Shown here: in pieces, positions 45,601 through 57,259 of the stretch | Position numbering within the stretch: the first letter of the stretch is position 1 | How the letters are laid out: every line of letters starts with the position of its first letter | Source of the DNA: Chimonanthus salicifolius | Lineage: Eukaryota; Streptophyta; Magnoliopsida; Laurales; Calycanthaceae | Assembly (NCBI GenBank): GCA_013350335.1 | Contig: CM023540.1 | Span: forward strand, 22,485,175-22,549,174 | DNA: 64,000 nt | Direction: 5' to 3' | Position numbers and translations under genes: made by a program | Notes under the pieces: generated by a model | What the model saw: only the letters and a program-made list of their open reading frames with translations | What the model was told of the DNA's origin: nothing | The model's database searches: none

Positions 45601-48236
45601 AATTAATTAAAACAAGTTTGGAGATGTGTTATGTTATACCAGATAACCTATTTCAATAAATGAAAATCAAATAAGTGAAAACTTACATCTGAACCATTTA
45701 TCTCGCAGGTTGATGCAATAAGCAACGCAGAATCAACTCCCATCCTTGGATCACTGTAGTCCTGTGGTATCTGCACATGACAGGGCCACTTGAAACTTTT
45801 CATGGAGGAAAAGAAAAATAGGGAGTCCCATTGCTTCACAAAAATGATCAAATGGACCTTTTCAAGTGTCTTTTTTCTACATTTCTTATATACAGTTGGA
45901 ACCTCCTCTTAAAGGGATTCAAGTAAAGCATAATATAAATGTGTACTCAGTGTGACTTTATCTTAGGATGTTATTAAATAAAGAAGATAAACAATTACTG
46001 AAGCAGCAATTTGATGAGGAAAAATAGAGAAGAGAGTAAAAATAGCTTCTTTTCTTCATCCACATATAGGTTTGGAACTTGCAATGGCTATGGGTGAAAA
46101 AACTGTTATATATGTTAGTGTTTGATGGTCCATCCCAATACTTTGTTCTACTCTTCTAGCTATGGAGGAAAGTTCTGCATCTCTCCAACAATGAAACAGT
46201 CAATATAATGGTCTAAACCATTTTGTTACTTTATCTTATTCTCTTTCTGTTGAAAAAATCTTTACAAATTCTTAGAAAATTAAAAAAATATATATGGAAT
46301 TATAGAGAATTTACTTTTGAGGTATTAAACATTTTTCTTGTCTCAGTTATACATACATCATGCTAAAGAACCAAAACCTTCAGCAAAATTCATCACTTTA
46401 AACCATGACCTAAATAGATTGAGAAAATAAACATGTTTGAATTCTTTCCAAATTCCAATCTTCATCCTAAAAATTGATTTCAAAATCTCTACACATATAA
46501 GTGACAGTGAAACATTTCTTTATCCTCACAACAATTGCATAAGCTGGCACCAGCTTTAAGTGATCCAGACACATATGATGGGCCTGTTATAGAAGTAGCA
46601 CACTACATAAAATCTACTTCTTTGGATGATTTTGTCTTAAGGTTGGTCAACAAACAAATATGCCTATGTTCCATATTCAACCCAAAGAAAATTCATACAC
46701 AGTGTAGTTAAAGACATTCTAGCAACTGAGATCCAATGAATACTAAGTAGAAGGAAAGAGTATCGAATTTTTCAACAGAGGATTCTTGCCTGTAGTAGAA
46801 TTACCATTTTTACCACATCCAGACATTGCTGAAGGTAGAGAATCCCTAGGGCAACACATTCCAATTTACTAAAGGTTGATATGATATTCAAAGAAGGAAA
46901 CTAGAGATGGAGGAAACATTTTCATACAAGAAAGACCTTGCTAATTGTACGTGCTGACCAACTACTTTAGACAGGGGGGCTAACCTACAGAAGATTTGAT
47001 GTGATATTCCATTGATTCATTAGAATACTGTAAAAAATGAGATCCATTTAATGATCCTAATTTTATAATTCAAAGTTCATGGGATTTATAAGTAAAGGTT
47101 TTTCCCCAAATATTAATCCAAAAATGTATGACAATGTCGTGTGTCAAATAGCGAAATTAGCATGTAGAAAACTGACAATGTGTAATGTGCAAATTGGCTC
47201 GAATGTAGGAGACAGACAATAGAACTAGATGCACAAATTAAACTTAGAAAACAGGTAAAGCATTTTTCTTTCAATTTTCCTGGAAAATAGTTTTCCACAC
47301 CTGAACAAGGCCTTAGGATTAAAATCAATGTGGACGCATGGAAAGCCAAGTGACTTTTAGAAAATAACTATCTTTGAACTTAAAATGGTGAAAGGGATTT
47401 CTGTTTTAAGAATGTTTTCAAGAGATTACTTCCTTTTCATGTATGCAATCAGCACATTAGTTTTAATTTTCAACCATTTCAAGCAGATGAAACTGTAGCA
47501 AAGCCAAAAGCTGAAATTCCCATCACCAATATCAGGATAAATCTAGAAAAAACTACGGTGAAAATTTCATCCAAGCATCTAATCTGTTGGTGGGGCTTAC
47601 CTAGCCTCACCTAATGCTCATCTGGGTCATCTTTGTCAATGAATCAATTACCTTTGACAAAGAAATTTATCCAACAACTTAAAATTAAAAGGCCAAAAAT
47701 CAAAGATTAAAATAAGTTGATGGGGTCCACTTGCCATAATCTTATGTGTATCAACAATTTCAGCCATCACTATCATCAACGACAAAACCGACATTCACAC
47801 ATAAATTTAGGAGACAGATAAAAGTAATGGGTTTCCTATTTATAACGTTCTGTTTTCTTTTCATTAAAGAAAACCTTCTAGAATAACTTATATCTAATAA
47901 GATTTGCCGCTCCATTAGTTTCTTAAATAGGATTGATAAGCTTAGAAATTAGGTTTTTGTGGTCATAATATCAAAGAATATCACATCTTAGCATGTAGAA
48001 CTCATATTTAGATTTGAAAAGAGTTTTTACAAATGTAAGTTGGCAGGTACACGAAGGATCAACATGTCACCGAGTTGCCAAATTTCAACCATGTTAAGAG
48101 AAAACCGACCATCTAAAGAACTTGTGAAATTACAGAAATTTTAAAATCTACAATTTCACCTAAAATCTACAATTTGATCCAAAATCTCAGAAATTTCAAC
48201 TGTTTGAGAGAGAAGGGATAGAGAAATTACCGACAT
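39602..48236 (-). CDS. BPA1: BPA1-like RRM protein (binding partner of ACD11 family), 6 coding exons
   Basis: Minus-strand exons 48236-48231, 45770-45687, 42696-42593, 42511-42436, 41997-41914, 40162-39602; 304 residues. All introns are GT..AG and phases agree, though the two-codon first exon (Met-Ser) is inferred from a donor that fits. An RRM spans about residues 31-107 (RNP2-like IKVSNI; RNP1-like HLAYITF). The C-terminal half carries family blocks RKAEDVVSSVLAKG, LGKDALSKAKAFDE, VDKRFQVSEKT, EKASSARSAL, SWVSSALNIVAKVAEDV and KDFAQIHLDDEP. In Arabidopsis such proteins bind the sphingolipid-transfer protein ACD11 and modulate cell death and immunity. Between GLSEKL and KEVDKRFQ the segment usual in relatives (around SFGTAVVNEK, from memory) is absent. 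Residues 3-30 form an N-terminal extension seen in some family members. Introns 2 and 5 carry transposons. Confidence 0.9.
40461..40745 (-). mobile_element. tRNA-derived SINE, family A, long form (285 bp), in BPA1-like intron 5
   Basis: Bounded by a perfect 21-bp direct repeat (40440-40460 and 40746-40766), so the ends are certain. The minus-strand head GGGGTTGGAGTGATGACCAA and tail GATTAGTCGGGTGCTCTTAG..GGCCTGGACACCTTGGTC match the short copy in the HSF intron. About 115 bp lying between the B box and the GTGGTTTTACCCAATGTGTG block are absent from that copy. Confidence 0.9.
43076..44575. mobile_element. hAT-like non-autonomous element, 1,500 bp, in BPA1-like intron 2
   Basis: Exact 8-bp duplication GTATTAGT at 43068-43075 and 44576-44583. 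Ends CAATGTTTTAAAACC and, in reverse complement, GAATGTTGTTAAACC. Both subterminal regions are rich in GGGTTGACCC/AACCCGGTC-type words in both orientations; the middle 850 bp is very AT-rich. A 26-bp-period CT-rich repeat (TTTCTTTCTTCTTCTTCTAC) lies at about 43960-44035. No transposase coding was found, so it depends on another element. It carries a second element near its right end. Confidence 0.85.
44211..44522. mobile_element. Nested hAT-like MITE, 312 bp
   Basis: Inserted inside the 1.5-kb element. Flanks GTAACGGT (44203-44210) and GTTACGGT (44523-44530) match at seven of eight positions. Ends CCTTGTCACAAATATCGG and, in reverse complement, CATTGTGACAAATACCGT. The interior repeats TTACCGCGTT, CCGGTAAATT and CCGGTAAAAA words in both orientations. 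Confidence 0.78.
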
Positions 48237-48289
48237 TTGAAGAACGAAAGAAATCGAAGTTGACGATAACTCTTTCTGTTGATTGAGGG

Positions 48290-48322
48290 GGAGAGAGAGA
48301 GAGAGAGAGGGAGAGAGAGAGA
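48290..48322 (-). repeat. (GA)n/(CT)n tract in the 5' leader of the BPA1-like gene
   Basis: On the gene's strand this is a CT-rich leader about 55-90 bases upstream of the predicted ATG at 48236. CT-rich microsatellites are frequent near plant transcription starts, which supports a leader here. The ORFs running through it are low-complexity. Confidence 0.85.
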
Positions 48323-48431
48323 TGAAAGATGGGAGACGTGAGGGAAGGAGGGGAAGAAGGCTGGCGAACGGCTCCCTGCATCCATTTTCATTTCCGTAAC
48401 TACCGCCACACGTCCACGTCTCTTTCGTCAT

Positions 48432-50019
48432 TTTGTTTATCTGAAGGATATTTTTAGAAAAGGGAAATACTGCTAAAAATTGAAAATAGTTTAAAATAAA
48501 AATTAATTTGATAAGTTGAAAATATTTAAAAATAATTAAAAGTGAAAAGAGAGATAAAGGAAATTTAAGAATTGATTTAAAATTTTTGAACTATTTAAAT
48601 TAGTATGGCTAAAAATATAAAAGAGATTATAAAATTCGGTTTAATAAGTTAGATTGATTTAGCACATAATAGCTAAAAATATTTAAGATTTATATAAAAA
48701 TGACTAAAATACAACAAAGGATTTTATAATTATATAGTGCGAGTCCTCATGGTTCCACTTGAATTCATGTGGATACGTGAGTTTGAAAGATCTTGGCTTG
48801 TATATGGTATATATAAAATTTCATTTTGATTAAATAAGAGAAGTCATGTGTTTTAAGGTCTTCAAAAATTTATATTTATCTAATGTTGGAAATCCATCGG
48901 GTTAAATTAATCACTTTAAAAGTTAGATTTATATCAAATTAAGTACGAGTACAATTCATAGGAGTAGGTGGATGTGAAAAAAGGAATAGATCCATTTGAT
49001 CTAATATAAGCTTGACAATTCACATTGATATTAAAAGTTTTGACTTTTGATAGAGTAATATATGATCTAATTTTAAGTAATTTTTTGTTTATTAATTAAT
49101 TACTTTAGTTATAAAATAAATCAAGAGATATTCTTATAATATATATTCTTATTAAGACTGTGCTCTAGAGTCAAGATAAATATATTCTTGATGGCTAAAT
49201 TGGTTGGACCTAGGCCCATTTATACTTAAAAATCTTGGATATACTGCCTGCACTGGCCCAGCATACGAATCATTTTTCTAAGCAATGCCCGACACACTTA
49301 ACATAAAGATTTAACATTTGGAGAACACCTAAGTTTTAAGTCAATCTCAGGTCTACAAAATGTCTACACTCTGAAGCTCAAATTCTTCAATGGACTGGAT
49401 CTACAAAGTGTGGGCTCCACATGATAGATTAGCATGATGTACCCAAAGTTCCAAACCCCAACCAAGTTCGTTATATGTGAAGCCAAACATAGGCCCAAAA
49501 TGGAAAGTCTCATTTCCAACATGGATCTGATTGTAAAGTGTAGGCCCATATTTATGGTGCACTAACATCAAAATGGCCCAGTCCTAATTGCTGAGGGACA
49601 ACGACAGCTTTTAATATCTCAACAATTTTTTTTTAAAAAAAAAATAGCGGATGGCAATGGATCAAATTTGATGGGATTTGAGGTGGACATGGGCCTCTTC
49701 AGAGTAGATCGAAACATAGCGTCTGATTTGTAAGGAGTTATGGGCCACAGCTGTGTGGTGCAGTTCTGGCCCAATATTTGATTTGTAAGGTGTGGACCTG
49801 GACCTGGACTTGAACCTGCTACAGGTACTACCAGTTGGATCTGTTCTCGAACTGAACTTGGGTCAGTTTTTTATTTTAATAAAGTATTTTAGCCTAGACG
49901 GGTCCATGCTAAGGCGATTTTATATTCAAGCATAGGTTTGAGACCCGGTCCAATGCTGGACACTACAATACATAATCTAATCGTAATTTTTGCTTTGTTA
50001 ACTAATTTTAGTAACCTGG
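48432..50019. other. Upstream region of the BPA1-like gene and intergenic sequence
   Basis: The first few hundred bases upstream of the leader are AT-rich and show no clear TATA box. No gene recognised to the next SINE. Confidence 0.35.
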
Positions 50020-50030
50020 ACTTCATTATC

Positions 50031-50221
50031 AACTCAAAGGAGTTGGACTGATAGCCACGAATCTGTCTCAAGAAACGAGAGTCAGTTCGATTCCCGCTCC
50101 ACATGAAAGGATCAGTTCTTATAGAATTATTCAATGTGTATGAGTTATGAGACTTGCACATGCTCCGAAAATTATTCGGGTGCTCTATAAAACTTGGACA
50201 CCTTGATCATAAAAAACTTAC
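50031..50221 (+). mobile_element. tRNA-derived SINE, family A
   Basis: Exact 11-bp duplication ACTTCATTATC at 50020-50030 and 50222-50232. Head AGGAGTTGGACTGATAGCCA, B box GTCAGTTCGATTCCCGCTCC, then TTCAATGTGTATGAGTTATG, GACTTGCACATGCTCCG and GGACACCTTGATCATAAAAA. Confidence 0.82.
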
Positions 50222-50749
50222 ACTTCATTATCTATTTTATATTCACCATTCATTCATTATCTGTTTAAAAAAATGCTGATATGAGCGAGTACCCTTATGT
50301 CAATTCTTCATTATGATCATTAATATTACTTTTATTTATAATATATGGCATCAGCTGAAGCTCAGTTGTGACATAATTTCAGGTCCATAACCAGATCCAC
50401 AATGTCAGACATGCATGTGCTCTCAGCTCTTTCTATGTCATTTTCTTCTTTGAGAAAAATGGGGTGCGTGGATTTTGAATTTTACCAAATTGGGCCATAC
50501 TTTGTGCAGAAGAATATTATTATAATATAATTATATTGTAAACCCTGAAAGAATAGAATCAATGCGAAATAGGTTGAATCTAGAAAATATAGTAAGAGAA
50601 ACTCTGATAAATAGAAACCCTCTAATCTATGAGAGTTTTACTTGTAAGTGTTTCAAAATAAAACCATGATCAACAACATAAATAAAGAGTTTTTTCATTC
50701 ACTCTTGAAGAATTGGATTTTAAATTCTAGTGATATTGTTGTTAAACAT

Positions 50750-51090
50750 ATGAATAAAATTCATTCTTAAAAATCGGATTGAAAGTAGATGGTGTTCATG
50801 TGCTTATAAATCTCAAGATCAAAAGATCCACTGGCAATGTGAGACTTTGCTAAGACTCTCTCTCAGTGTCAGAACTGGAGACACTCGGCTCTTCCCCTCT
50901 ACATAGGGCTGGAGTAACGAACCCGACCCATCTCTCAATAGTATCCCGCTTTAATACCATGTGAAACAAATGAGTAGAACTCATCTTTAAAAATCAACTT
51001 CAAAAGAGATGGTGTCTATATGCTTATAAACCTCAAGACTCAAAATTCGATCGGAAATATAAGACTTTACCGACAATTGTTACCTTTGTG
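50750..51090. repeat. Two diverged copies of a GATGGTGT..GCTTATAAA..CTCAAGA repeat
   Basis: About 50760-50865 and 50970-51080 share AAAAATC, AGATGGTGTTCATGTGCTTA/AGATGGTGTCTATATGCTTA, TAAA(T/C)CTCAAGA and ATGTGAGACTTT/ATATAAGACTTT in order. Between them lies TTAATACCATGTGAAAC, a motif often seen at the border of plant retroelement relics. Probably LTR-derived debris; ends not defined. Confidence 0.45.
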
Positions 51091-52164
51091 AGAATGAAAT
51101 ACTAACTTACCAAACGATGCAAATGTTCTAAAAAAGCATAGGCAAGAGAATGCAATCAAAGATCAAATTCTAATTTCATTTAAAGTAATAGTAAGAATGA
51201 AAAAAGGTTTTTCTTTTTAATTGTGAAGGTGAGAATCTTTGAGGATGTGAGGAAATAAGTCAAATATCAACAGCAAAAATCCACTACCAATAGCATTACA
51301 ATTATTACTGTTAGAGATCATCTTGTATATTATTATCATAAAAAAGGAACATGAGAAAATAGGCACATGTGGTAATAGCTAAGGCTCTCAAGCCGTTCTC
51401 TATTTTACTTCTTAGAATCTTCTAAGACAACTCCTAGAGATTTTCTTTTCCTACATTCTTGGCACTTTTTTATCCAATTTTCATTCATCTCCCCCTAATT
51501 CCAATATTTACTTTGTAAAACCTCTCAGAAATTGCTTACCATATATTTCTCAATTAACATCCCATAAATTTTTACTATTACTACAAGGACTACGTTTTAT
51601 ATTATTTATCTTTGCTATTGTCAATAGAAATTTTGTTTACATTTCTAAAATGTTTTTTTATTTTTTTTTTCATTTATCTCATTTACAAAAAAAAATCTTT
51701 TATAATTTTTACATTATAACTTTTATTTTAAATATCTTTACCGTTTATACCGTGCATTTGCATGGGACTTTTGTAGCGTATTATTCTGGAAATGATACGA
51801 TTGTAATTGCAGCAAACACATCGCATTCCCAACTTTGTTGTAACTTGTAAAAGGGAAAGGGTAATTTAGGAATTATAATAGAAAGAAGAGAAGTCGAAAA
51901 GTTAGGATAAGTCAATAGGTTTTATTTAGATAATTTAATGATTTTTATGATAATCTATCTATTTATTAATATTTTTTCATTATAAAGTATGACGACAAAT
52001 CAAAATACTAGAATTTTTATACAAAGCATCATCTCACACAGAGAAAGGTTGAGTTAGAATAAATTTTTCTTGATGGAACTCAATCTAGAATTGCATCTTG
52101 TCCGATTGAATGCATTAAAAAAATAATAAGAATAAAAAATTCTCAAATTAAAAATATATATGTT
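51091..52164. other. AT-rich intergenic sequence
   Basis: No gene recognised. The plus-strand ORF at 51650-51850 starts in a T-run and resembles nothing known. Confidence 0.35.
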
Positions 52165-52510
52165 AGAAAATCATGGTTCGATAACATTTTTGAGATATGA
52201 CTCACTTTCAAAAATTAGTCATTGAGAGAAGATGTCTAAAGTGTTACATAAAATCATTGATTTCTCAAATTAATCAATGTGAAACTTTTATCACTTCTAG
52301 ACCCGCCCTCACATGCAGCTTGACTCTATGACTGCACGTAGAATCTGCTCTGATAACATGTTAGAAAACCATAACTTAATAATATTTTTGAAGTAGAACA
52401 TACTCTGAAAAATCAGTCGTTGAGATAACGGTGTCTTGAGTATAATTTAAAGTCATTGATTTCTCAAATTAACTGATGTGGGGCTTCTGCCACTTCCACA
52501 TCTTATCATA
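52165..52510. repeat. Imperfect tandem duplication of about 190 bp
   Basis: Both units share, in order, TGTTAGAAAA(T/C)CAT, ATATTTTTGA, AAAAAT(T/C)AGTC(A/G)TTGAGA, GATGTCT/GGTGTCTTGAGT and TCATTGATTTCTCAAATTAA, followed by (T/C)GATGTGGGGCTT-like sequence. TCTGATAACATGTTAGAAAA sits at the junction. It resembles the SINE/LTR debris at 50750. Function unknown. Confidence 0.55.
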
Positions 52511-53337
52511 AATTTAGATAGTTTAATAAACAACCTCAAGCTAAAATAATTGAATTATAAAATTTTCATATGTAAATTTGAACTACATGATTCGATGTTC
52601 AAAAACTCCACAAAGTACAAAATGTTATTTATATAGAAATTCAAAGAAATCAGTATTTATATTTAAATTAAAGTAAATAGATAGGTAAAGTAGAATTTTA
52701 TATCAGCAATTAGTTTTATTTATTTAAATTAAATAGTAAAAAATAAATTTCCTTTTCATGATTTAAATGTAGATAATTAATAATTTATATTATTAAACTA
52801 TTGTGTCCAATAAATTAATAAATATTATTAAAATTATAATTTCATCACTGTAACTAAAGTTTTGGACAGTAAATTGATATGGAAGGTGGGACCAGTTTGA
52901 CGACAAGGCGCCGATAATTTGTCTGTGATGAGACTGAGACGTTGAGAGAAATGTCTGACTAGATGATAAGGCATTGATATCTTTGACTAAATTCTAATTA
53001 TTTATTCTAAGTATTTATTGATATCTTCTTCTTTCTTTGACAAGGCAAGAGGCATGGCCGGTTTAGTCACATCTCTGTTCTTTTATATACCTGCAACTTT
53101 TGACAATAAAGAAGTAAATAAAGAGCACCTGAGTTGACAAGACAGAAGTGATATCTCCTGTCGAAGAATTAATCATGTTAGATAATTTAGGCAGGGATTC
53201 TCATAATTTAATTTTAATATATTCTTTTTATATTAAATTAAGAATATTTGAGATATTAATTATAAAAAGGTTTCATTAAGTATCTTTAATTACTTAAGTT
53301 AAGGCAAATAAAATGAAAATACTCACATAGGATTTAC
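52511..53337. other. AT-rich intergenic sequence
   Basis: No gene or element recognised. Confidence 0.3.
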
Positions 53338-53512
53338 CTCAACTGGTTGCTTCTCGCTTCAGCACAACTGGTTGCCTCCCACCTCAGGAAGTGAGAGATT
53401 GCAGATTCGAACCCCTATAGTCTAACTTTGGTGTGCTCTGAAGGTAGTAGGCTCACCCGTGGAATTTTTACGTTGGTCATCCCTATAATTTCTTACACAT
53501 AAATTCAAAAAG
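53338..53512 (+). mobile_element. tRNA-derived SINE, family B, with a doubled head
   Basis: CTCAACTGGTTGCTTCTCGC is followed 30 bases later by ACAACTGGTTGCCTCCCACC, so the A-box region is duplicated. Then GCAGATTCGAACCCCTATAG (B box), GGTGTGCTCTGAAGGTAGTA, TTTTTACGTTGGTCATCCC and the tail ACACATAAATTCAAAAAG. Confidence 0.75.
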
Positions 53513-54479
53513 AAATGAAATAAAAATATACTATTATTAAATTGTGAAGTGATTTATATTACAAATTGAAAATTATTTCTTTCATAGGACGTAACACTAA
53601 ACTTCATAGTGAACTGTACAAAATGCTTGAGTCACTTAGGCCGAGTGAAGAAGGTTCCACATGGAGGTTAAGATTTTGATAAATTTAAGTGATTGAAATT
53701 ATTAATTTTATTTTTAAATTTAGATTTAAGATTTTATAATATTCATTTGATGTATATTTATTATTACATCAACCATGATAGATAAAAATATTCATCTAAT
53801 GAAAGCTAAAGTGAATCAATGAATTCAATTTTACTGTCACGTAGTTTTCATAATAATCTATCTAATTATATAATTTATTTATCATAGGACAAACTCCACC
53901 ATTTAATATATGTTGTCAGAACACAGTCGTGTTTTAGCCCAAGAGTCCGGCAAACCAACCCATTTTATAATTAATCATGTTAGTGTAAAGTGGTTCAATC
54001 AAATATTTAATTTCAATAGAAACTCTAGTTTGACATAACTGAGTGACGAGGTTTTTATATCCTCAGTAATCAATTTTGTTCCATTTCGATTAGAACAATT
54101 CGAAATATTCTAATTCTAGTCCGAAAAATGGAATAAAATGGTGTGTACTTTAATATTGGATGTCGTTCTTACCTGTTCTAGACCGTTTATGTCTGTTCCA
54201 ACTGGTGTGGGCCCGATCGGGTGAAATCGGCTGGAATGGCCCATGTCAACCCTAACTGTTCGAGCTATTCTGATGAAAAGTAAACTTAATAATTTATAAG
54301 TGGACTAAATTTCACCTCAAATCTCAATTTTTAGTCACTTAATTATAATGGTCGAATATACCAAACGTTCTTATATAGTGACCTGACTTTTGAGTTACGA
54401 GACATCGATTTACCATGTGAATTTAATTCATTAAATTTTAAACTTATTGAATGATCACATAAAGGTGAGCAACAAAATT
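53513..54479. other. AT-rich intergenic sequence
   Basis: No gene recognised. Around 54,050-54,260 short words are repeated with CATGTCAACCCTAAC at the end, reminiscent of another hAT-type MITE, but I could not find a matching left end. Confidence 0.3.
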
Positions 54480-54520
54480 TCGAGGACGAATTTTCTTTAA
54501 GGAGGTAGTGTTGTAATAAC
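54480..54520 (+). mobile_element. Ty3/gypsy polyprotein end and polypurine tract remnant
   Basis: ATTTCGAGGACGAATTTTC followed by TTTAAGGAGGTAG and TGTTGTAATAACC is the usual junction of Tekay/Del-type gypsy elements: the last codons of the polyprotein, the polypurine tract and the TG start of a 3' LTR at about 54511. No integrase or reverse transcriptase coding is recognisable upstream, so the element is truncated or decayed. Confidence 0.55.
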
Positions 54521-55060
54521 CTAATCCGAATTGAGTCATTTAATCGAGGAAAATTAATAGAGTTCAGATACTTAGACGAGTTATTTTATGCATGATTTTA
54601 ATTTATTGTGTGGTGTTTGGATTCTAATTAATATCATTGTAATGGCTAGCACCAGAGGAGAGTGCTTGAGAGAGAGTTCGGCCATGAGAGATTTGCGTTA
54701 GAGAGAGAGGAGCCTAACTTCTCCTCCCTTCTATCACAACACATTTTGGGCTCTAATGTGACACTTGGGCTCAATGCAAAGTCGTGAGGGTGTACTGCTC
54801 CCAAAGCGGACAATATTGTGCTAGCGGGACGGGTCGTTGTAGATGGTGTCAAAGTCTGGTTGAACCCCAAAATGATATTGTCAGCTTTAGACTCCACCTT
54901 GGACCCGTACTGATTTTGTTCATGGACCCGTCTCACTTGGCCAGGCCCAAAGGCCTCATGTTGAGGAGATGGTGCTCCCCTCTTATAAAGACCCACTCTA
55001 GTCTCAACCAAGTCCTTCTTCGTATTCTTTCCATGTTTTTAATAGACATGTAGTACTCTA
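54511..55060 (+). repeat. Probable LTR sequence with conserved ATATTGT..GCTTTGG repeat module
   Basis: Begins TGTTGTAATAACC. Includes CCAAAGCGGACAATATTGTG, GGGTCGTTG and CCCTCTTATAAAGACCCACT. The reverse complement of the first part matches the segment at 60165-60240 (GTAACGACTCATCC..AATATTGTCTGCTTTGG). Similar modules are widespread in angiosperm intergenic DNA. The frames through it on both strands are not credible genes. Confidence 0.4.
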
Positions 55061-56424
55061 TATTTACTATATTTTTTTCTGAATTACAATTTTTCATGGA
55101 TGTATTTTGAGATTTATTGAAAGTTCTAGGAGCTTTTTAATATTTTCTTAGTGATTTAAATTTGTTTCTTAATCTCCCATAATTTTTACTAATCTTCTTG
55201 ATTTTCAAATTTTTAAGAGAATTGGTTGATCATGATTTTTTCATATTTTTATCTAATAAAATGGTGCTTTTAAGATTCTCCTAAAAACTTGCATATAAAA
55301 AAAATAACAAATGATGGTTTTTAGAATGATTAGAAAATTAAAGGTTTACCTTTTTCCCATTTTTTGTGGCAATATACACAATACTTTAATATTTATGTAA
55401 GCCCCTCACCTTCTAAAATAAATACGGTAATCAATGTTTAGAAGTTATTAATATCATTTTCATCATTAAAATTTTGATATTTTATTGCCAAATACAAAAG
55501 ATAATACTCCAATTACAGATATTTTGTTCATGACATAATCACGAGTCTTTTATTAAAAAATAATATGAATAGAATTTCTTTAAATAATTAAATTTTAACT
55601 CTGCAATAAGCTGAGTCAATGAGTTTAAGAATGTTCAAAGACAATTAATCACGTGAAGATATATTTTTTTAGACAATTTTTTAAATATCAATTTTCTGCT
55701 AACAAACAAGAAAAATAATTATTTCAAACATATTTAGTTAATTAAAATAATTTATTTAATCAAATTTGATGATTTATAGATAATTAGAAACATGCAACCA
55801 TGCAAATTATAAGTGTCAAATTAGAATCTTCTTATTTCTTTAGCAGTGGCTGGGCTATTCTAATCCACTCTTAATATGAAGTAAAAACTTTAGACATAAA
55901 GAATCACTTATTTCTCAAATTACCATGTCAAAAGAAGTTTTAGATTTAACTTAGAAAAAATTATCATTACTCCTTTTTCTATATGCAATTCACCCAAACC
56001 AAGTGAAACATTTCTCATTTTATGGTACAAATGATTATCTTCAAACCACTAGCCTAAATGGTTATGATGGCTTATCACTACTCGACTTAATTATTGTAAA
56101 AATAAATAAATATATTCATTTTCATTTATTTGTTATTTATTTTCAAGTGGGTCATAATAACATCAAAATGTCCATCTATGCTTAAAGTCATTTACTTTGA
56201 GACAAAATCATCATTGATGGTTCATGCTCTAAAGTTTCTCTCTCAAATGGTCTTATTTGTTCATTGGTAGGCAATTGCCAATTAATTTATATATTGACTT
56301 TTGCAAAGACTGCGTCACTTGGGATGATTATTTGGTAGAAAAGCAAATATCATAAGAATGGGACTGAACAGTAGTCGAACCAAAATTTGAATTTATTTTT
56401 AAATTTTCCCCTTCAAAATATTAA

Positions 56425-56488
<64 letters not shown>

Positions 56489-57067
56489 AAATATAAATGT
56501 TTATTACTATTTCTATTCTATATCTTTCACCGTTTTGGTATATTACTCAAAGTTTGAAAGTTATTGTTAATATTTATATTAATTTTATTGGTAAAAGGTG
56601 TCTTACTTAATGTTATATGTAATATTTATATTATATTACTACTTGATCAGCTTTAACCGGTTTTCACTGGCTTTGACTGCGGCTAACCCAAAATGCCTCG
56701 AAAACAGTTCGTTAAATGGTCCAGTTCTGATAACATTGGTAGAAAGGATTTTAACTATGATAAAAGATGGTTTATGTAAGTTTTCATTAAAGTTTTTCTT
56801 AATTTTTACTAATTTGAAATCTGTTAGCTACAATTTTAATAGAACCATTTTGAAACATATCTATTATAAAAAAAAAAAAATCTTTTATTTAATAATTTAG
56901 CATAATAGGTCAACTAGTTTATTTGAGCAAAATGGAGTAGCTCTCTTTGATTAGCTGAATTCATTCCAATATACAATTAAAGATATTATTTTGAAAGAAG
57001 TTTCAATACTTTTTTATTATTTTGTAATAAGCTTCAATACTTAATTGCTTTCAAAAGTTGTTTGAAG
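55061..57067. other. AT-rich intergenic sequence
   Basis: No gene recognised. It may be the interior of a long, decayed LTR begun at 54511, but this cannot be shown from sequence alone. Confidence 0.3.
56428..56485. repeat. (TA)n microsatellite, about 58 bases
   Basis: Longest simple repeat in the window, uninterrupted alternating TA; a likely polymorphic site and possibly cruciform-prone. Confidence 0.95.
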
Positions 57068-57082
57068 GAAATTCTCTTAATT

Positions 57083-57244
57083 TTTTTAAATTTACATGTG
57101 GGAAACTGCGAAAAATCCAGCGTAAAATCCACACGAATGATACCCACTGTCTTTAGGGTACGGCTTAGGCCATGGGAGCTCGAACTTGGAACCTCCCACT
57201 TCCTGAAGCGGGAGGTTAACCAGTTGAGCTACACCCATAAGGGC
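57083..57244 (-). mobile_element. tRNA-derived SINE, family B, reference copy
   Basis: Flanked by GAAATTCTCTTAATT (57068-57082) and GAAATCCTCTTAATT (57245-57259), 14 of 15. Minus strand: GGGTGTAGCTCAACTGGTTA (A box), CCTCCCGCTTCAGGAAGTGG, GTTCCAAGTTCGAGCTCCCA (B box), GGCCTAAGCCGTACCCTAAA, GACAGTGGGTATCATTCGTG, GATTTTACGCTGGATTTTTC, GCAGTTTCCCACATGTAAAT and an A-run. The intact promoter boxes make this the best consensus source for the family. Confidence 0.88.
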
Positions 57245-57259
57245 GAAATCCTCTTAATT

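Noticed and set aside
48156..48431. Three overlapping minus-strand ORFs near 48.2-48.4 kb
   Set aside because: They translate the CT-rich leader of the BPA1-like gene; only the ATGTCG at the donor site fits the gene.
57083..57244. Functional tRNA gene
   Set aside because: The A and B boxes are present but no cloverleaf with a proper anticodon stem follows, and target duplications plus a 3' body mark it as a SINE.
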